Source: CADEED01 sp963711635
GTDB taxonomy: Bacteria > Pseudomonadota > Gammaproteobacteria > Steroidobacterales > Steroidobacteraceae
Assembly: GCA_963711635.1 (NCBI GenBank)
Contig: CAVQEZ010000005.1
Span: 558,001-622,000, forward strand
DNA length: 64,000 bases
Reading direction: 5' to 3'
Shown: positions 39,962 to 48,310 of the stretch, piece by piece
How positions within the stretch are numbered: position 1 is the stretch's first letter
How the letters are laid out: every line of letters begins with the position of its first letter
Position numbers and translations under genes: made by a program
The notes under the pieces: generated by a model
Told to the model about the DNA's origin: nothing
Database searches by the model: none
The model's input: only the letters and a program-made list of their open reading frames with translations

Positions 39962-39976
39962 TACCTCGAAAGTGTT
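39959..39976 (+). promoter_or_regulatory. Weak motif copy upstream of DoxX-like gene 2
   Basis: The core CTCGAAAGTGTTATC resembles CACGAAGGTGTTATC upstream of the minus-strand regulator. It overlaps the stop of regulator 2 and is 60 bp upstream of the DoxX-like start at 40036. The similarity to the copy at 30003 continues past the core (TGTTATC). Confidence 0.4.
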
Positions 39977-40035
39977 ATCGACCCGTAACGGCGTTGCGGG
40001 TCTCAGAGGCATGGCGGCGTCGCTACGCTCGCCAC

Positions 40036-40491
40036 ATGCTGTGGCCTTGTGAATGGTGCACGCCGCTGCGCCGCACGTTTTCCAGATTTCCATCGGGTTG
40101 GATTGGCGTCGCGCTATTGCTGCTGCGCGTGGTGGTGGGCGCAATAACCATTGCCGAGGCGGCGGCATTCCTCGCCGGCTCGCATTCGCCGCTGACCCTG
40201 CTGACCGCGGCCTGCGCGGCGGCCGGCGGCGTGGCGCTGCTGTTCGGCTTCCTCACGCCCATCGTCAGTGCGCTGATTGCCGCCGAAGGCGCCACCCTGT
40301 TGTTGAGTTTTCCCGCGCCCGGCCTGCAACTGCTCGACTCGCGCATGGCGCTGTTCCAGTTCGTCATCATGGCCGCCGTGCTGGCCATTCTCGGACCGGG
40401 GTCGACTTCGGTCGATGCGCGTCTCTTCGGTCTGCGCGAAGTGGCCATCAGCGAGAAGCGGCGTCCCGGTGATAGCCCAGGTGATAGATAA
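40036..40491 (+). CDS. DoxX-like small membrane protein (copy 2)
   Basis: ATG at 40036, 151 residues with four hydrophobic helices. RTFSRFPSGWIGVALLLLRV, LLFGFLTPIVSALI and AILGPGSTSVDARLFGLREV align with copy 1 at 30022-30387. As there, a FixJ-type regulator follows on the same strand. A cytoplasmic basic tail follows the last helix. The role is unknown; a redox or quinone link is only family knowledge for DoxX-like proteins. Confidence 0.82.
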   Translation: MLWPCEWCTPLRRTFSRFPSGWIGVALLLLRVVVGAITIAEAAAFLAGSHSPLTLLTAACAAAGGVALLFGFLTPIVSALIAAEGATLLLSFPAPGLQLLDSRMALFQFVIMAAVLAILGPGSTSVDARLFGLREVAISEKRRPGDSPGDR

Positions 40492-40583
40492 CAGCCACCC
40501 GAACGGGTTATTCACGAATTCCCTGCAGGCGTGACGCACGTTCACCGGCCGGTGGTTAGGCTGCCGCGAACTGGGAGGTAGTC

Positions 40584-41282
40584 ATGGACGCATTGCAATC
40601 AGCGCAAGAACAAGCCGCTTCGGTGTTCATCGTCGATCAGGACACTGCGACGCGCGACGCGCTGGAGTCGCTGATTCGCAGCATGGGATGGATCGTGAGA
40701 ACTTTCGCCTCGGCCGAGGACTTCCTGCTGCACCACCGGACCCTGTCTCCAGGCTGCCTGGTCCTGGACGTGGCGCCGCCATTGCTCGACGGCCCGGCTT
40801 TTCGGGAAATCGCCGCGGCGCGCAGGCTGCTGCCCATTGTCTTCGTGACCGCGTTTCGTGACATCGCCATGACGGTGCGCGCCATGAAATCCGGTGCCAT
40901 CGATTTTCTGACCAAGCCCGTCGATGGCGGCGCCATCCTGCGAGCAGTGGAGTGCGCGGTGAATCGGAGTCAGCAGGCGCTGGCGCACGAAGCCTCATTG
41001 CGGTTGCTCAGGGCTCGCTACGACTCGCTCAGCGGCCGGGAGCGCGAAGTGATGGGCCTGGTGGTCGAGGGTCTGCTGAACAAGCAGATCGGTGCCGACC
41101 TCGGCATCTCGGAGATCACCGTGAAGGCCCATCGCGGCAAGCTGATGCACAAGATGGCCGCGAAGTCGCTGGCCGAGCTGGTGCAGATGGCAGGGCGGCT
41201 GCGGCTGGCGGAAGCCGCAGCCGCGCCGGCTGCAGTCCGGTTCAGCGGAGCCCGTCCTGCGCCTGCAGGTGCTCACCGATGA
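40584..41282 (+). CDS. Orphan FixJ-type response regulator with altered acidic pocket
   Basis: ATG at 40584 after GGGAGGT, 232 residues. Receiver: FIVDQDTATRD, where the second residue of the acidic Mg-binding pair is Gln19; phospho-acceptor D62 in LVLDVAPPLLDG; Thr in FVTAF; Lys in LTKPV. HTH: SGREREVMGLVVEG, LGISEITVKAHRGKLM, almost identical to the regulator at 29243-29914, so both probably bind the same DNA sites. Loss of one Mg ligand should weaken phosphorylation (inference). The C-terminal 25 residues are Ala/Pro-rich. Its 3' end overlaps the convergent Dps gene by about 40 bp. Confidence 0.92.
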   Translation: MDALQSAQEQAASVFIVDQDTATRDALESLIRSMGWIVRTFASAEDFLLHHRTLSPGCLVLDVAPPLLDGPAFREIAAARRLLPIVFVTAFRDIAMTVRAMKSGAIDFLTKPVDGGAILRAVECAVNRSQQALAHEASLRLLRARYDSLSGREREVMGLVVEGLLNKQIGADLGISEITVKAHRGKLMHKMAAKSLAELVQMAGRLRLAEAAAAPAAVRFSGARPAPAGAHR

Positions 41283-41799
41283 ACCAGCTCTGCAATTCGT
41301 TGAGGCGCACGACCTGGCCGACGATGAGATCGTTGCTGCCGTCATCGCCGCGCTCCGCTGCCTCGCGCGCCAGCGGGCGTGCTTCCTGGAGCACGAACTC
41401 ATGCGCGTCGAGCAGGCGTTGCAACTGGTCCTGCACGCGTTCGCGCCCGCGCGGTGCGCGCGCGATGCGCGACTCCTCGACGACATCGTGCGCGAGCGCC
41501 AACGCGATTCCGCCCAGCGTCTGAACACGCTCGGCGATTGCATCCATGGTCTCCAGTTGCTCGCCGTGGTGTTTGTCGAACAACAGGTGCAGTCCGTAGA
41601 AGGTGGCGCCGCTGGTTTGCCAGTGGGCCTTCTTGTAGAGATCTCGCAGCGCCATGGTGTGGGCCAGGAGGCGATTGAGCGCCGCCACTGATTTGGCGCG
41701 CACCGCCTCGCCCAGGCCGAGCCGGGAAGGCGTCAGTGAGCCGAAAGCCTGCACGACCACGCCTTCCTCAGGCAGTCCGCGGAGAATGGAATTGTTCAT
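41242..41799 (-). CDS. dps: Dps/ferritin-like DNA-protection protein
   Basis: ATG at 41797-41799 after AAGGAA, 185 residues. Dps ferroxidase-centre pattern: LYKKAHWQTSGATFYGLHLLFDKHHGEQLETMDAIAERV, with His, Asp and Glu ligands at the subunit interface. Dps forms dodecamers that oxidise Fe(II) with H2O2 and shield DNA. A motif copy lies 61 bp upstream. The gene symbol follows the family; no close relative was compared. Confidence 0.88.
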   Translation of the reverse strand: MNNSILRGLPEEGVVVQAFGSLTPSRLGLGEAVRAKSVAALNRLLAHTMALRDLYKKAHWQTSGATFYGLHLLFDKHHGEQLETMDAIAERVQTLGGIALALAHDVVEESRIARAPRGRERVQDQLQRLLDAHEFVLQEARPLAREAAERGDDGSNDLIVGQVVRLNELQSWFIGEHLQAQDGLR

Positions 41800-41809
41800 T
41801 GGCGTTCCT

Positions 41810-42316
41810 TCAGGTGTACCACAGGGACGCCGGATGACAGCAGAGCCGGGCGCGCGCGGCGATTGCACCAACGTATTGGCGCAGCATCCGGGTGACGGCG
41901 CGGCCCACCACGCGTGGTGCGGCGCGCAACCGCTCCACCTGCCGGCTGCGACATTCACCCAGCAGCACCCACGCGCAGAAATGCTCGCAGTTGTTCGTCA
42001 GTATGCGGTAGCGGCGTTCGCCCAGCCGCGAGCGCGCGCGCTCCAGCACTTCGCCGCAATCGAATAGTCGTCGATCGCTGCGGATCCGGATCGCGCGGCC
42101 ACGTGAGAAATAGTCGAGAGAAACCTCTTCCACCGGCGCGCGCCACAGTCCGCGGGCGAGGCCGGCGTAGTGAATGACGCGCCCATTGCCGATGTAGATG
42201 CCGTGGTGCGTGTAAAGGGCGCGCGGCGAAACGAGGTGGGCGGCGAGCGGCGGCTCACCGCCGGCGTCGACGGGAATGTCGCGAGTGCTGCGTACATGGG
42301 CGTTGCTCCTGATCAT
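41810..42316 (-). CDS. LRAT-domain (NlpC/P60-like) protein
   Basis: ATG at 42314-42316, 168 residues. The LRAT pattern is visible: first His in YTHHGIYIGNGRVIHYAG and the nucleophile Cys in TNNCEHFCAWVL. LRAT-like enzymes are papain-type transferases or hydrolases acting on acyl esters; bacterial members are poorly described. No signal peptide is seen. The stop lies only 10 bp before the dps start, so it may be transcribed with dps. Three CGAT-led motif copies lie 33-75 bp upstream. Confidence 0.82.
   Translation of the reverse strand: MIRSNAHVRSTRDIPVDAGGEPPLAAHLVSPRALYTHHGIYIGNGRVIHYAGLARGLWRAPVEEVSLDYFSRGRAIRIRSDRRLFDCGEVLERARSRLGERRYRILTNNCEHFCAWVLLGECRSRQVERLRAAPRVVGRAVTRMLRQYVGAIAARARLCCHPASLWYT
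41860..41877 (+). promoter_or_regulatory. Motif copy upstream of dps
   Basis: CGATTGCACCAACGTATT matches the 18-bp best form at 14 positions, including the entire CGATTGCACCAA. It lies 61 bp upstream of the dps start, inside the 3' end of the LRAT-like gene, where selection for coding alone would not predict it. Confidence 0.65.
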
Positions 42317-42348
42317 GGCGCGACGCTACGCCGCGGTTTGCACGGCGG

Positions 42349-42400
42349 CGATTGCACGAAGGTTTAATCGATACCAAGGTATTCCCCGATACCTTCGGAC
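42349..42400 (+). promoter_or_regulatory. Cluster of motif copies between LRAT-like gene and epoxide hydrolase 1
   Basis: CGATTGCACGAAGGTTTA (42349-42366) is followed by CGATACCAAGGTATTC (42369-42384) and CGATACCTTCGGAC (42387-42400). The CGAT starts are 20 and 18 bases apart, about two helical turns, so bound proteins would lie on one DNA face. The middle copy has a near-palindromic ATACC-AA-GGTAT core. The site can serve the LRAT gene, the hydrolase gene, or both. Confidence 0.6.
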
Positions 42401-42493
42401 AATGTTGGGCTAACTACAGAACGCTCCTAATGGCGCCGCGGCCGGGTTCCACGAGACACGGCCGAAAGAGTTTTCCCTTCCAAGGAGATTGTC

Positions 42494-43816
42494 ATGAAAG
42501 AGGCGCCGGGCCTGAGTCGCCGCCACTTCGTCGGAGCCACGGCATCCGTTGCCGCCGGCACGCTGGGCCTTCAATTTTTCATTTCTGAGAGGAGCAATGC
42601 CATGAATGCTGTCGTTCAACAGTCGGCTGGCGATCCCACCGCCATCCGTCCCTTCCGCGTGAATTTCCCGGATGCCGAGCTCGCCGACCTGCGCAAGCGC
42701 GTCCTGGCGACGCGCTTCCCCGAAAAGGAAACGGTCGCCGATGCGACCCAGGGCGTGCAGCTCGCGACGACGCAGAAACTCGCGAAGTACTGGGCCACGG
42801 AATACGACTGGCGCAAATGCGAAGCGCGGCTCAACGCCGTGCCAAATTTCATCACCGAAATCGACGGCCTCGACATCCACTTCATCCATGTGCGCTCGAA
42901 GCACGAGAATGCGCTGCCCGTCATCGTCACGCATGGCTGGCCGGGGTCCATCGTCGAGCAGCTCAAACTCATCGAGCCGCTGACCAATCCGACGGCACAT
43001 GGCGGTTCGGCCGCAGATGCGTTCCACGTCGTGATCCCGTCCATCCCGGGCTACGGCTTCTCGGAAAGGCCGAAGACCACCGGCTGGGGTCCGCAAAACA
43101 TCGCGCGTGCCTGGGACGTGCTGATGAAGCGCCTGGGCTACACCAGCTACGTGGCGCAGGGCGGCGACTGGGGTGCCATCATCACCGAGTTCATGGGCGC
43201 GCAGGCACCCAAGGGACTGCTGGGCATCCACACCAACATGGCCAATGTCATTCCCGCGGACATCGACGGCGCGGCGTTTTCCGGCAAGCCGGCGCCGGCG
43301 GGTCTTTCGGCCGACGAGAAGCTCGCCTACGAGCGACTGAGCTTCGTCTATGCCAAGGGCATCGGCTACGGCTTTCAGATGGGCCTGCGGCCGCAGACGC
43401 TGTACGGGATCTCGGATTCACCGGTGGGCCTCGCGGCCTACTTCCTGGATCACGACGCGCGCAGCTATGAGTTGATCGCGCGAGTGTTCGACGGACAGAC
43501 CGAAGGCCTGACGCGTGATGATGTGCTCGACAACATCACCATCACCTGGCTCACGAACACCGGCATTTCCGGCGGCCGCTTGTACTGGGAGAACTGGGGC
43601 ACGCCTTTCTTCGCAGTCAGGGGCGTCACCGTCCCGGTGGCCGTGAGCGTGTTCCCCGACGAGCTCTATCCCGCGCCGCGGAGCTGGGCGGAGCGGGCCT
43701 ATCCCAAGCTGGTCCACTACAACAAATTGCCGAAGGGTGGCCACTTCGCCGCCTGGGAACAGCCGAAATTGCTGTCCGAAGAAATGCGCGCCGGCTTCAG
43801 GACACTGCGCGCCTGA
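42494..43816 (+). CDS. Epoxide hydrolase 1 with Tat signal
   Basis: ATG at 42494 after AAGGAG. Residues 1-35 carry a twin-arginine signal (LSRRHFVGATASVAAGTLGL), and an internal ATG near 42603 aligns with the starts of the paralogs. The EHN domain is at about 50-155 (IRPFRVNFPDAELADLRKR, YWATEYDWRKCEA), then an alpha/beta hydrolase: HGWPG oxyanion hole, nucleophile Asp in QGGDWG, base His in GGHFAAWEQP. 440 residues. It should open epoxides to diols, in the periplasm if the Tat signal works. First of four tandem paralogs. Confidence 0.92.
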   Translation: MKEAPGLSRRHFVGATASVAAGTLGLQFFISERSNAMNAVVQQSAGDPTAIRPFRVNFPDAELADLRKRVLATRFPEKETVADATQGVQLATTQKLAKYWATEYDWRKCEARLNAVPNFITEIDGLDIHFIHVRSKHENALPVIVTHGWPGSIVEQLKLIEPLTNPTAHGGSAADAFHVVIPSIPGYGFSERPKTTGWGPQNIARAWDVLMKRLGYTSYVAQGGDWGAIITEFMGAQAPKGLLGIHTNMANVIPADIDGAAFSGKPAPAGLSADEKLAYERLSFVYAKGIGYGFQMGLRPQTLYGISDSPVGLAAYFLDHDARSYELIARVFDGQTEGLTRDDVLDNITITWLTNTGISGGRLYWENWGTPFFAVRGVTVPVAVSVFPDELYPAPRSWAERAYPKLVHYNKLPKGGHFAAWEQPKLLSEEMRAGFRTLRA

Positions 43817-43861
43817 CAACCCGGGCGCGGACTTTCTCTCTCATTTTCAAGGAGCAACGAT

Positions 43862-45073
43862 ATGAATGCAGTCTTACAACCGAAGGGCGTCGATGCGACG
43901 GCCATCCGCCCGTTTCAGGTGAGTTTCCCGGAAGCCAAGCTGGCCGATCTGCGCAAGCGCATCAACGCCACAGTCTGGCCCGACAAGGAAACCGTTTCCG
44001 ACGAGTCGGAAGGAATCCAGCTCGCGGTGATCCAGAAGCTCGCGCGCTACTGGGGCACGGAATACGACTGGCGCCGTTGCGAGGCGCAGATCAACGCCGT
44101 GCCGAACTTCATCACCGAAATCGACGGGCTGGACATCCACTTCATCCACGTCCGCTCGAAGCATGAAAACGCGCTGCCGATCATCATCACGCACGGCTGG
44201 CCCGGGTCGATCGTCGAGCAGATGAAGCTCATCGAGCCGCTGACCAATCCGACCGCGCATGGCGGCACGGCAGCGGATGCCTTCCACGTGGTGATTCCGT
44301 CGATGGCCGGCTACGGCTTCTCGGGCAAGCCGACGGCTCCGGGCTGGGATACCGACGCGCATGGCCCGCGCCTGGAATGTGTTGATGAAGCGCCTCGGAT
44401 ACTCGAAGTACGTGGCCCAGGGCGGCGACTGGGGATCGCTGGTTTCCGAGCAGATGGCGAGTGCTGGCGCCCCCGGAACTGCTCGGCATCCACATCAATC
44501 TGCCGTTCGCGGTGCCGCCGGAAATCCTGCAGGCGCTGCCGAGCCACAAGGCGCCGCCCGGCCTCGACGCCGACGAGAAGTACGCCTTCGAGCGCATCGA
44601 CTTCTTCCTGCAGCACGGACTCACGTACGCCCTGCAGATGGCGAACCACCCGCAGACCCTGTACGGGATTGCGGATTCGCCGATCGGGCTCGCCGCCTGG
44701 TTCCTCGAGCATGACTTGCTGAGTTACCAGATGATCGCGCGCTCCTTCGACGGGCAACCCGAAGGCCTCACGCGCGATGACGTGCTCGACAACATCACGC
44801 TCACCTGGCTGACCAACACGGCGATCTCCGGCGCGCGTCTCTACCGGGAGAACAAGTTCCCGTTCTTCGTGCCGCTGGGCGTCAAGATCCCCGTGGCCGT
44901 GAGCGCCTTTCCGGACGAGCTCTATGCGGTGCCGCGAAGCTGGGCGGAAAAGGCGTTCTCCAATCTCATCCACTACAACAAGGTCGAGAAGGGCGGTCAC
45001 TTCGCCGCCTGGGAGCAGCCGAAGCTCTTCACCGAAGAGTTGCGCGTGTCCGGACGCTTCGCGAGTCGTCTGA
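43862..45073 (+). CDS. Epoxide hydrolase 2 (three insertions)
   Basis: ATG at 43862 after AAGGAG. EHN domain and hydrolase core as in copy 1 (EYDWRRCEAQINAVPNF, THGWPG, QGGDWGS, GGHFAAWEQP). Three +1 shifts are inferred: near 44352 (restoring TRMARAWNVLMKRLG), near 44457 (LAPPELLGIHIN) and near 45050, after which a TGA at 45071-45073 ends the protein at about 402 residues. Without the last correction the frame runs into the next copy. No Tat signal, so it is cytoplasmic. Closest in sequence to copies 1 and 4. Confidence 0.85.
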
Positions 45074-45108
45074 CGTGCAGCTGCAGTTTCCAGCAAAGGA
45101 GCAGAGCC

Positions 45109-46344
45109 ATGAATGCAGTAATCAAAGAGTCGAGCAGTGACCGCACTGCGATTCGACCCTTCCGCGTCAACGTTCCCGAAGCAGAACTGATCGACCTGCG
45201 GCGGCGCATCGAGGCCACGCGGTGGCCGGAGAAGGAGACCGTCGCGGACACCTCGCAGGGTGTGCCGCTCGCGCCGCTCCAGGACCTCGCGCGCTACTGG
45301 GCGACGGACTACGACTGGCGCAAGTGCGAGGCGAAGCTCAATGCCCTGCCCCAGTTCATCACCGAGATCGACGGGCTCGACGTCCACTTCATCCACGTGC
45401 GTTCGAAGCACAAGGGCGCGCTGCCCGTCATCGTCTCGCACGGCTGGCCCGGCTCGATCCTCGAGCAGATCAAGCTCGTCGGCCCGCTCACCGACCCCAC
45501 GGCCTTCGGCGGCCGCGCGGAAGACGCCTTCGACGTCGTGATCCCGTCGATCCCTGGTTATGGATTCTCGGGCAAGCCGACGACCATTGGATGGGATCAT
45601 GCCCGCATGGCGCGCGCCTGGATCGTGCTGATGAGGCGCCTGGGGTACACGCGATTCGTCGCGCAGGGCGGTGACGTGGGCGGACAGATCACGGACGCGA
45701 TGGCGGTCGAGGCGCCCGCGGAGCTCGTGGGCATCCACACCAACTTCCTGTTCGCGCTCCCGCAGGACGTGTCGAACGTCATCCAGGCCGGAGCGCCTGT
45801 GCCGTCCGATTTCTCCGACGCGGAGCGACGCGCGCTCGCCAAGCTGCAGGGCTTCTTCGTCAAGAACGCGGCCTACGCGATCGAGATGGCGACGCGTCCG
45901 CAGACGCTCTATGGAAACGCCGATTCTCCTGTCGCCCTCGCGGCCTGGCTGATCGACCACGGCGACGGCGACGACCAGCCGGCGGCGACCGTCCTCGAGG
46001 CGATGCGCACGCCGACCAAGGGACAGCCCGCGGAGCGGCTGACACGGGACGACGTGCTCGACAACATCACCCTGTACTGGCTGACGAACACCGGCGTCTC
46101 CTCGGCCCGCAGCTACTGGGACAACAAGCCCCCGTACTTCGCTCCCAAGAAGTTCTCGATTCCGGCGGCGTTCACCGTCTTCCCCGGCGAAATCTACCAG
46201 CCCTCCCGGCGTTGGGCGGAAGGCGGCTACGCGAACCTTACTTACTTCAACGAGGTGGACAAGGGCGGGCACTTCGCGGCGTGGGAAGAGCCGCTGCTCT
46301 TCGCGTCGGAGATGCGCGCGGCTTTCAAGTCGCTGCGCACGTAG
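45109..46344 (+). CDS. Epoxide hydrolase 3
   Basis: ATG at 45109 with AAAGGA upstream, 411 residues, intact. EHN (IRPFRVNVPEAELIDLRRR), HGWPG, GGHFAAWEE. The nucleophile elbow reads QGGDVGGQ instead of QGGDWG, and residues 285-305 contain an insertion (GDGDDQPAATVLEAM) not seen in the other copies. It is the most diverged of the four, so an altered substrate is plausible. Codon use here looks even more GC-biased (ACC, GTC, CTC) than in its neighbours, which may mean a separate origin. Only 21 bp separate it from copy 4. Confidence 0.9.
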   Translation: MNAVIKESSSDRTAIRPFRVNVPEAELIDLRRRIEATRWPEKETVADTSQGVPLAPLQDLARYWATDYDWRKCEAKLNALPQFITEIDGLDVHFIHVRSKHKGALPVIVSHGWPGSILEQIKLVGPLTDPTAFGGRAEDAFDVVIPSIPGYGFSGKPTTIGWDHARMARAWIVLMRRLGYTRFVAQGGDVGGQITDAMAVEAPAELVGIHTNFLFALPQDVSNVIQAGAPVPSDFSDAERRALAKLQGFFVKNAAYAIEMATRPQTLYGNADSPVALAAWLIDHGDGDDQPAATVLEAMRTPTKGQPAERLTRDDVLDNITLYWLTNTGVSSARSYWDNKPPYFAPKKFSIPAAFTVFPGEIYQPSRRWAEGGYANLTYFNEVDKGGHFAAWEEPLLFASEMRAAFKSLRT

Positions 46345-46365
46345 TTCGACACCAGGAGAACGTTC

Positions 46366-47623
46366 ATGAATGCGGTTGTCAGACAGTCCGGCAGTGACAG
46401 CGCTGCAATTCGTCCGTTTGAGGTGAATGTTCCGGACGCGGAGCTCGCCGACATGCGCCGCCGCATCGCGTCGGCGCGATTCTCCGGGAAGTGAGCACGA
46501 TCGCCGGATCCGTCGCCAGGCCTGCCAGCTCGCGACGCTTCAGAAACTCGCGCAGTACTGGGCCACGGACTACGACTGGCGCAAGGTCGAGGCGAAACTG
46601 AATTCCTACCCGCAATTCATCACCGAGATCGACGGGCTCGACATTCATTTCATCCACGCGCGTTCGAAGCACGAGAATGCGTTGCCGCTCATCGTCACGC
46701 ATGGATGGCCGGGCTCGGTGGTCGAACAGCTCAAGATCATCGAACCCCTGATCGATCCCACCGCGCATGGCGGAAAGGCATCGGACGCATTCCATGTCGT
46801 CATGCCTTCGATGGCCGGCTACGGATTTTCAGGCAAGCCGACGACCTCGGGCTGGGACACGACTCGCATGGCCCGCGCCTGGTCGGGGCTGATGAAGCGC
46901 CTCGGCTACACGCGCTACGTGGCGCAGGGCGGTGATTGGGGCGCGCATGTCACGGAGCAGATGGGCGTGCTGGCGCCCCCGGAACTGCTCGGCATCCATA
47001 TCAACTTTGCCTCCGCGGTGCCGGCCGAAATCTTGCGTGGTCTCCAGTCCGGGAGTCCGCCATGCGGCCTCTCGGCCGAGGAAAGCCGCGCCTTCGAACG
47101 GCTTTCATTCTTCTTCACGCGTGGCCTGTCGTACGCCCAACAGATGGCAACCCATTTTCATGCATTGTATGGGATCGTCGATTCACCGGTCGGTCTCGCC
47201 GCCTGGCTGCTGGACAACGAATTGTGGAACCACGAGCTCATCACTCGCGCGGTCGATGGGCAGCGCGAAGGCCTCACGAGAGACGACATCCTCGACGACA
47301 TCACGCTCTATTGGCTGACCGGCACGGCGCTTTCGTCGGCTCGCCTCTATCGCGAGCACAAGCTGCCATTTTTCGCGCGGATGGGTGTCGAGATCCCGGT
47401 TGCCGTGAGCGCCTTTCCCGATGAGGTCTACCAGGTGCCGCGCAACTGGGCGGAGCGCGCATATCCGAGGCTGATCCACTACAACAAGGTCGAGAAAGGT
47501 GGGCACTTCGCGGCGTGGGAACAGCCCGCCCTGTTCACCGCGGAGCTGCGCGCGGCGTTCAGTTCGTTGCGCGGCAACACCCGTTCCGCGAATGCCACGT
47601 ACCTCTCCGGGAGTTGCCTGTGA
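46366..47623 (+). CDS. Epoxide hydrolase 4 (frame disturbed near the N terminus)
   Basis: ATG at 46366 after AGGAG. After MNAVVRQSGSDSAAIRPF and residue about 42 the frame stops (TGA at about 46492); the continuation QACQLATLQKLAQYWATDY is in another frame, so one or more indels lie in 46485-46530. The rest is intact: THGWPG, QGGDWGAH, GGHFAAWEQP, ending at 47623. Corrected length about 418. A disordered C-terminal tail (NTRSANATYL) is unlike the others. Same reaction as its paralogs. Confidence 0.85.
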
Positions 47624-47713
47624 ATCCGTCGCGAATGGCGCAAGATGTCGGCAGCGGTAACGAGATCGGCAAGCCGCTGGTTCGATTGGGCCAATAGTCA
47701 CAGGAGCGTTGCC

Positions 47714-48310
47714 ATGCGCACACAAACTTTCCACCTGGTCGAGCCCGTGGGTCCCGTGGACCACGTGCTCGGGCCGGATCACGCCCCGGTCACGCTGGTG
47801 GAATACGGAGACTTCGAATGTCCGCACTGCAAGCAGGCGGCCGGCACCGTGAAATTGCTGCTGGCGCGTCATGAGCAGCAGGTGCGTTTCGCTTTTCGCA
47901 ATTACCCGCTGGAGGGGGTCCATCCGCACGCGCAGTACGCCGCGCAGGCGGCCGAGTGCGCCGCTGCGCAGGGCAGGTTCTGGCCCATGCACGATCTGCT
48001 GTTCGCGAACCAGCAGCATCTCGAGCCGGCGCATATCGCGGGATATGCGCGCACGCTCGGGCTCGACATGGCGCGCTTCCAGGCCGAGATGGACGACGAG
48101 ATCTATCTGCAGCGCGTGCGCGACCACCAGCGCAGCGGAGACGCCAGCGGTGTGCGTGCCACGCCGACGTTCTACGCGAACGGTCGTCTCGTGGATGTGT
48201 CCTACGGGCTGCAGGGATTGATGGACGCCGTCGACTCGCTCATCGACGTTCCTGCACCTGATCGAGGTACGCGCCGTAACCCTGGGCTTCCATCTCGTCC
48301 CGATGAATGA
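47714..48310 (+). CDS. DsbA-family thioredoxin-fold protein
   Basis: ATG at 47714 with CAGGAG 8 bases upstream, 198 residues. Thioredoxin fold with VEYGDFECPHCKQAAG (CPHC active site, residue about 36-39), YPLEGVHPHAQYAAQAAECAAAQG and the cis-Pro loop ATPTFYANG. The family includes DsbA-like domains fused to NhaA. No signal peptide is present, so a cytoplasmic or unassigned role is likely. The 3' end overlaps convergent msrB by about 70 bp. Confidence 0.88.
   Translation: MRTQTFHLVEPVGPVDHVLGPDHAPVTLVEYGDFECPHCKQAAGTVKLLLARHEQQVRFAFRNYPLEGVHPHAQYAAQAAECAAAQGRFWPMHDLLFANQQHLEPAHIAGYARTLGLDMARFQAEMDDEIYLQRVRDHQRSGDASGVRATPTFYANGRLVDVSYGLQGLMDAVDSLIDVPAPDRGTRRNPGLPSRPDE

Noticed and set aside
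40528..40555. Motif copy upstream of the plus-strand FixJ-type regulator (GACGCACGTTCACCGG)
   Set aside because: Only GCACGTT is shared, not enough to separate from background in a GC-rich promoter.
44461..46344. A natural fusion of epoxide hydrolases 2 and 3
   Set aside because: The 627-codon frame joins the two only through a stretch (after EELR) unlike any hydrolase tail and containing the ribosome site of copy 3. An inserted base before 45073 explains the lost stop.
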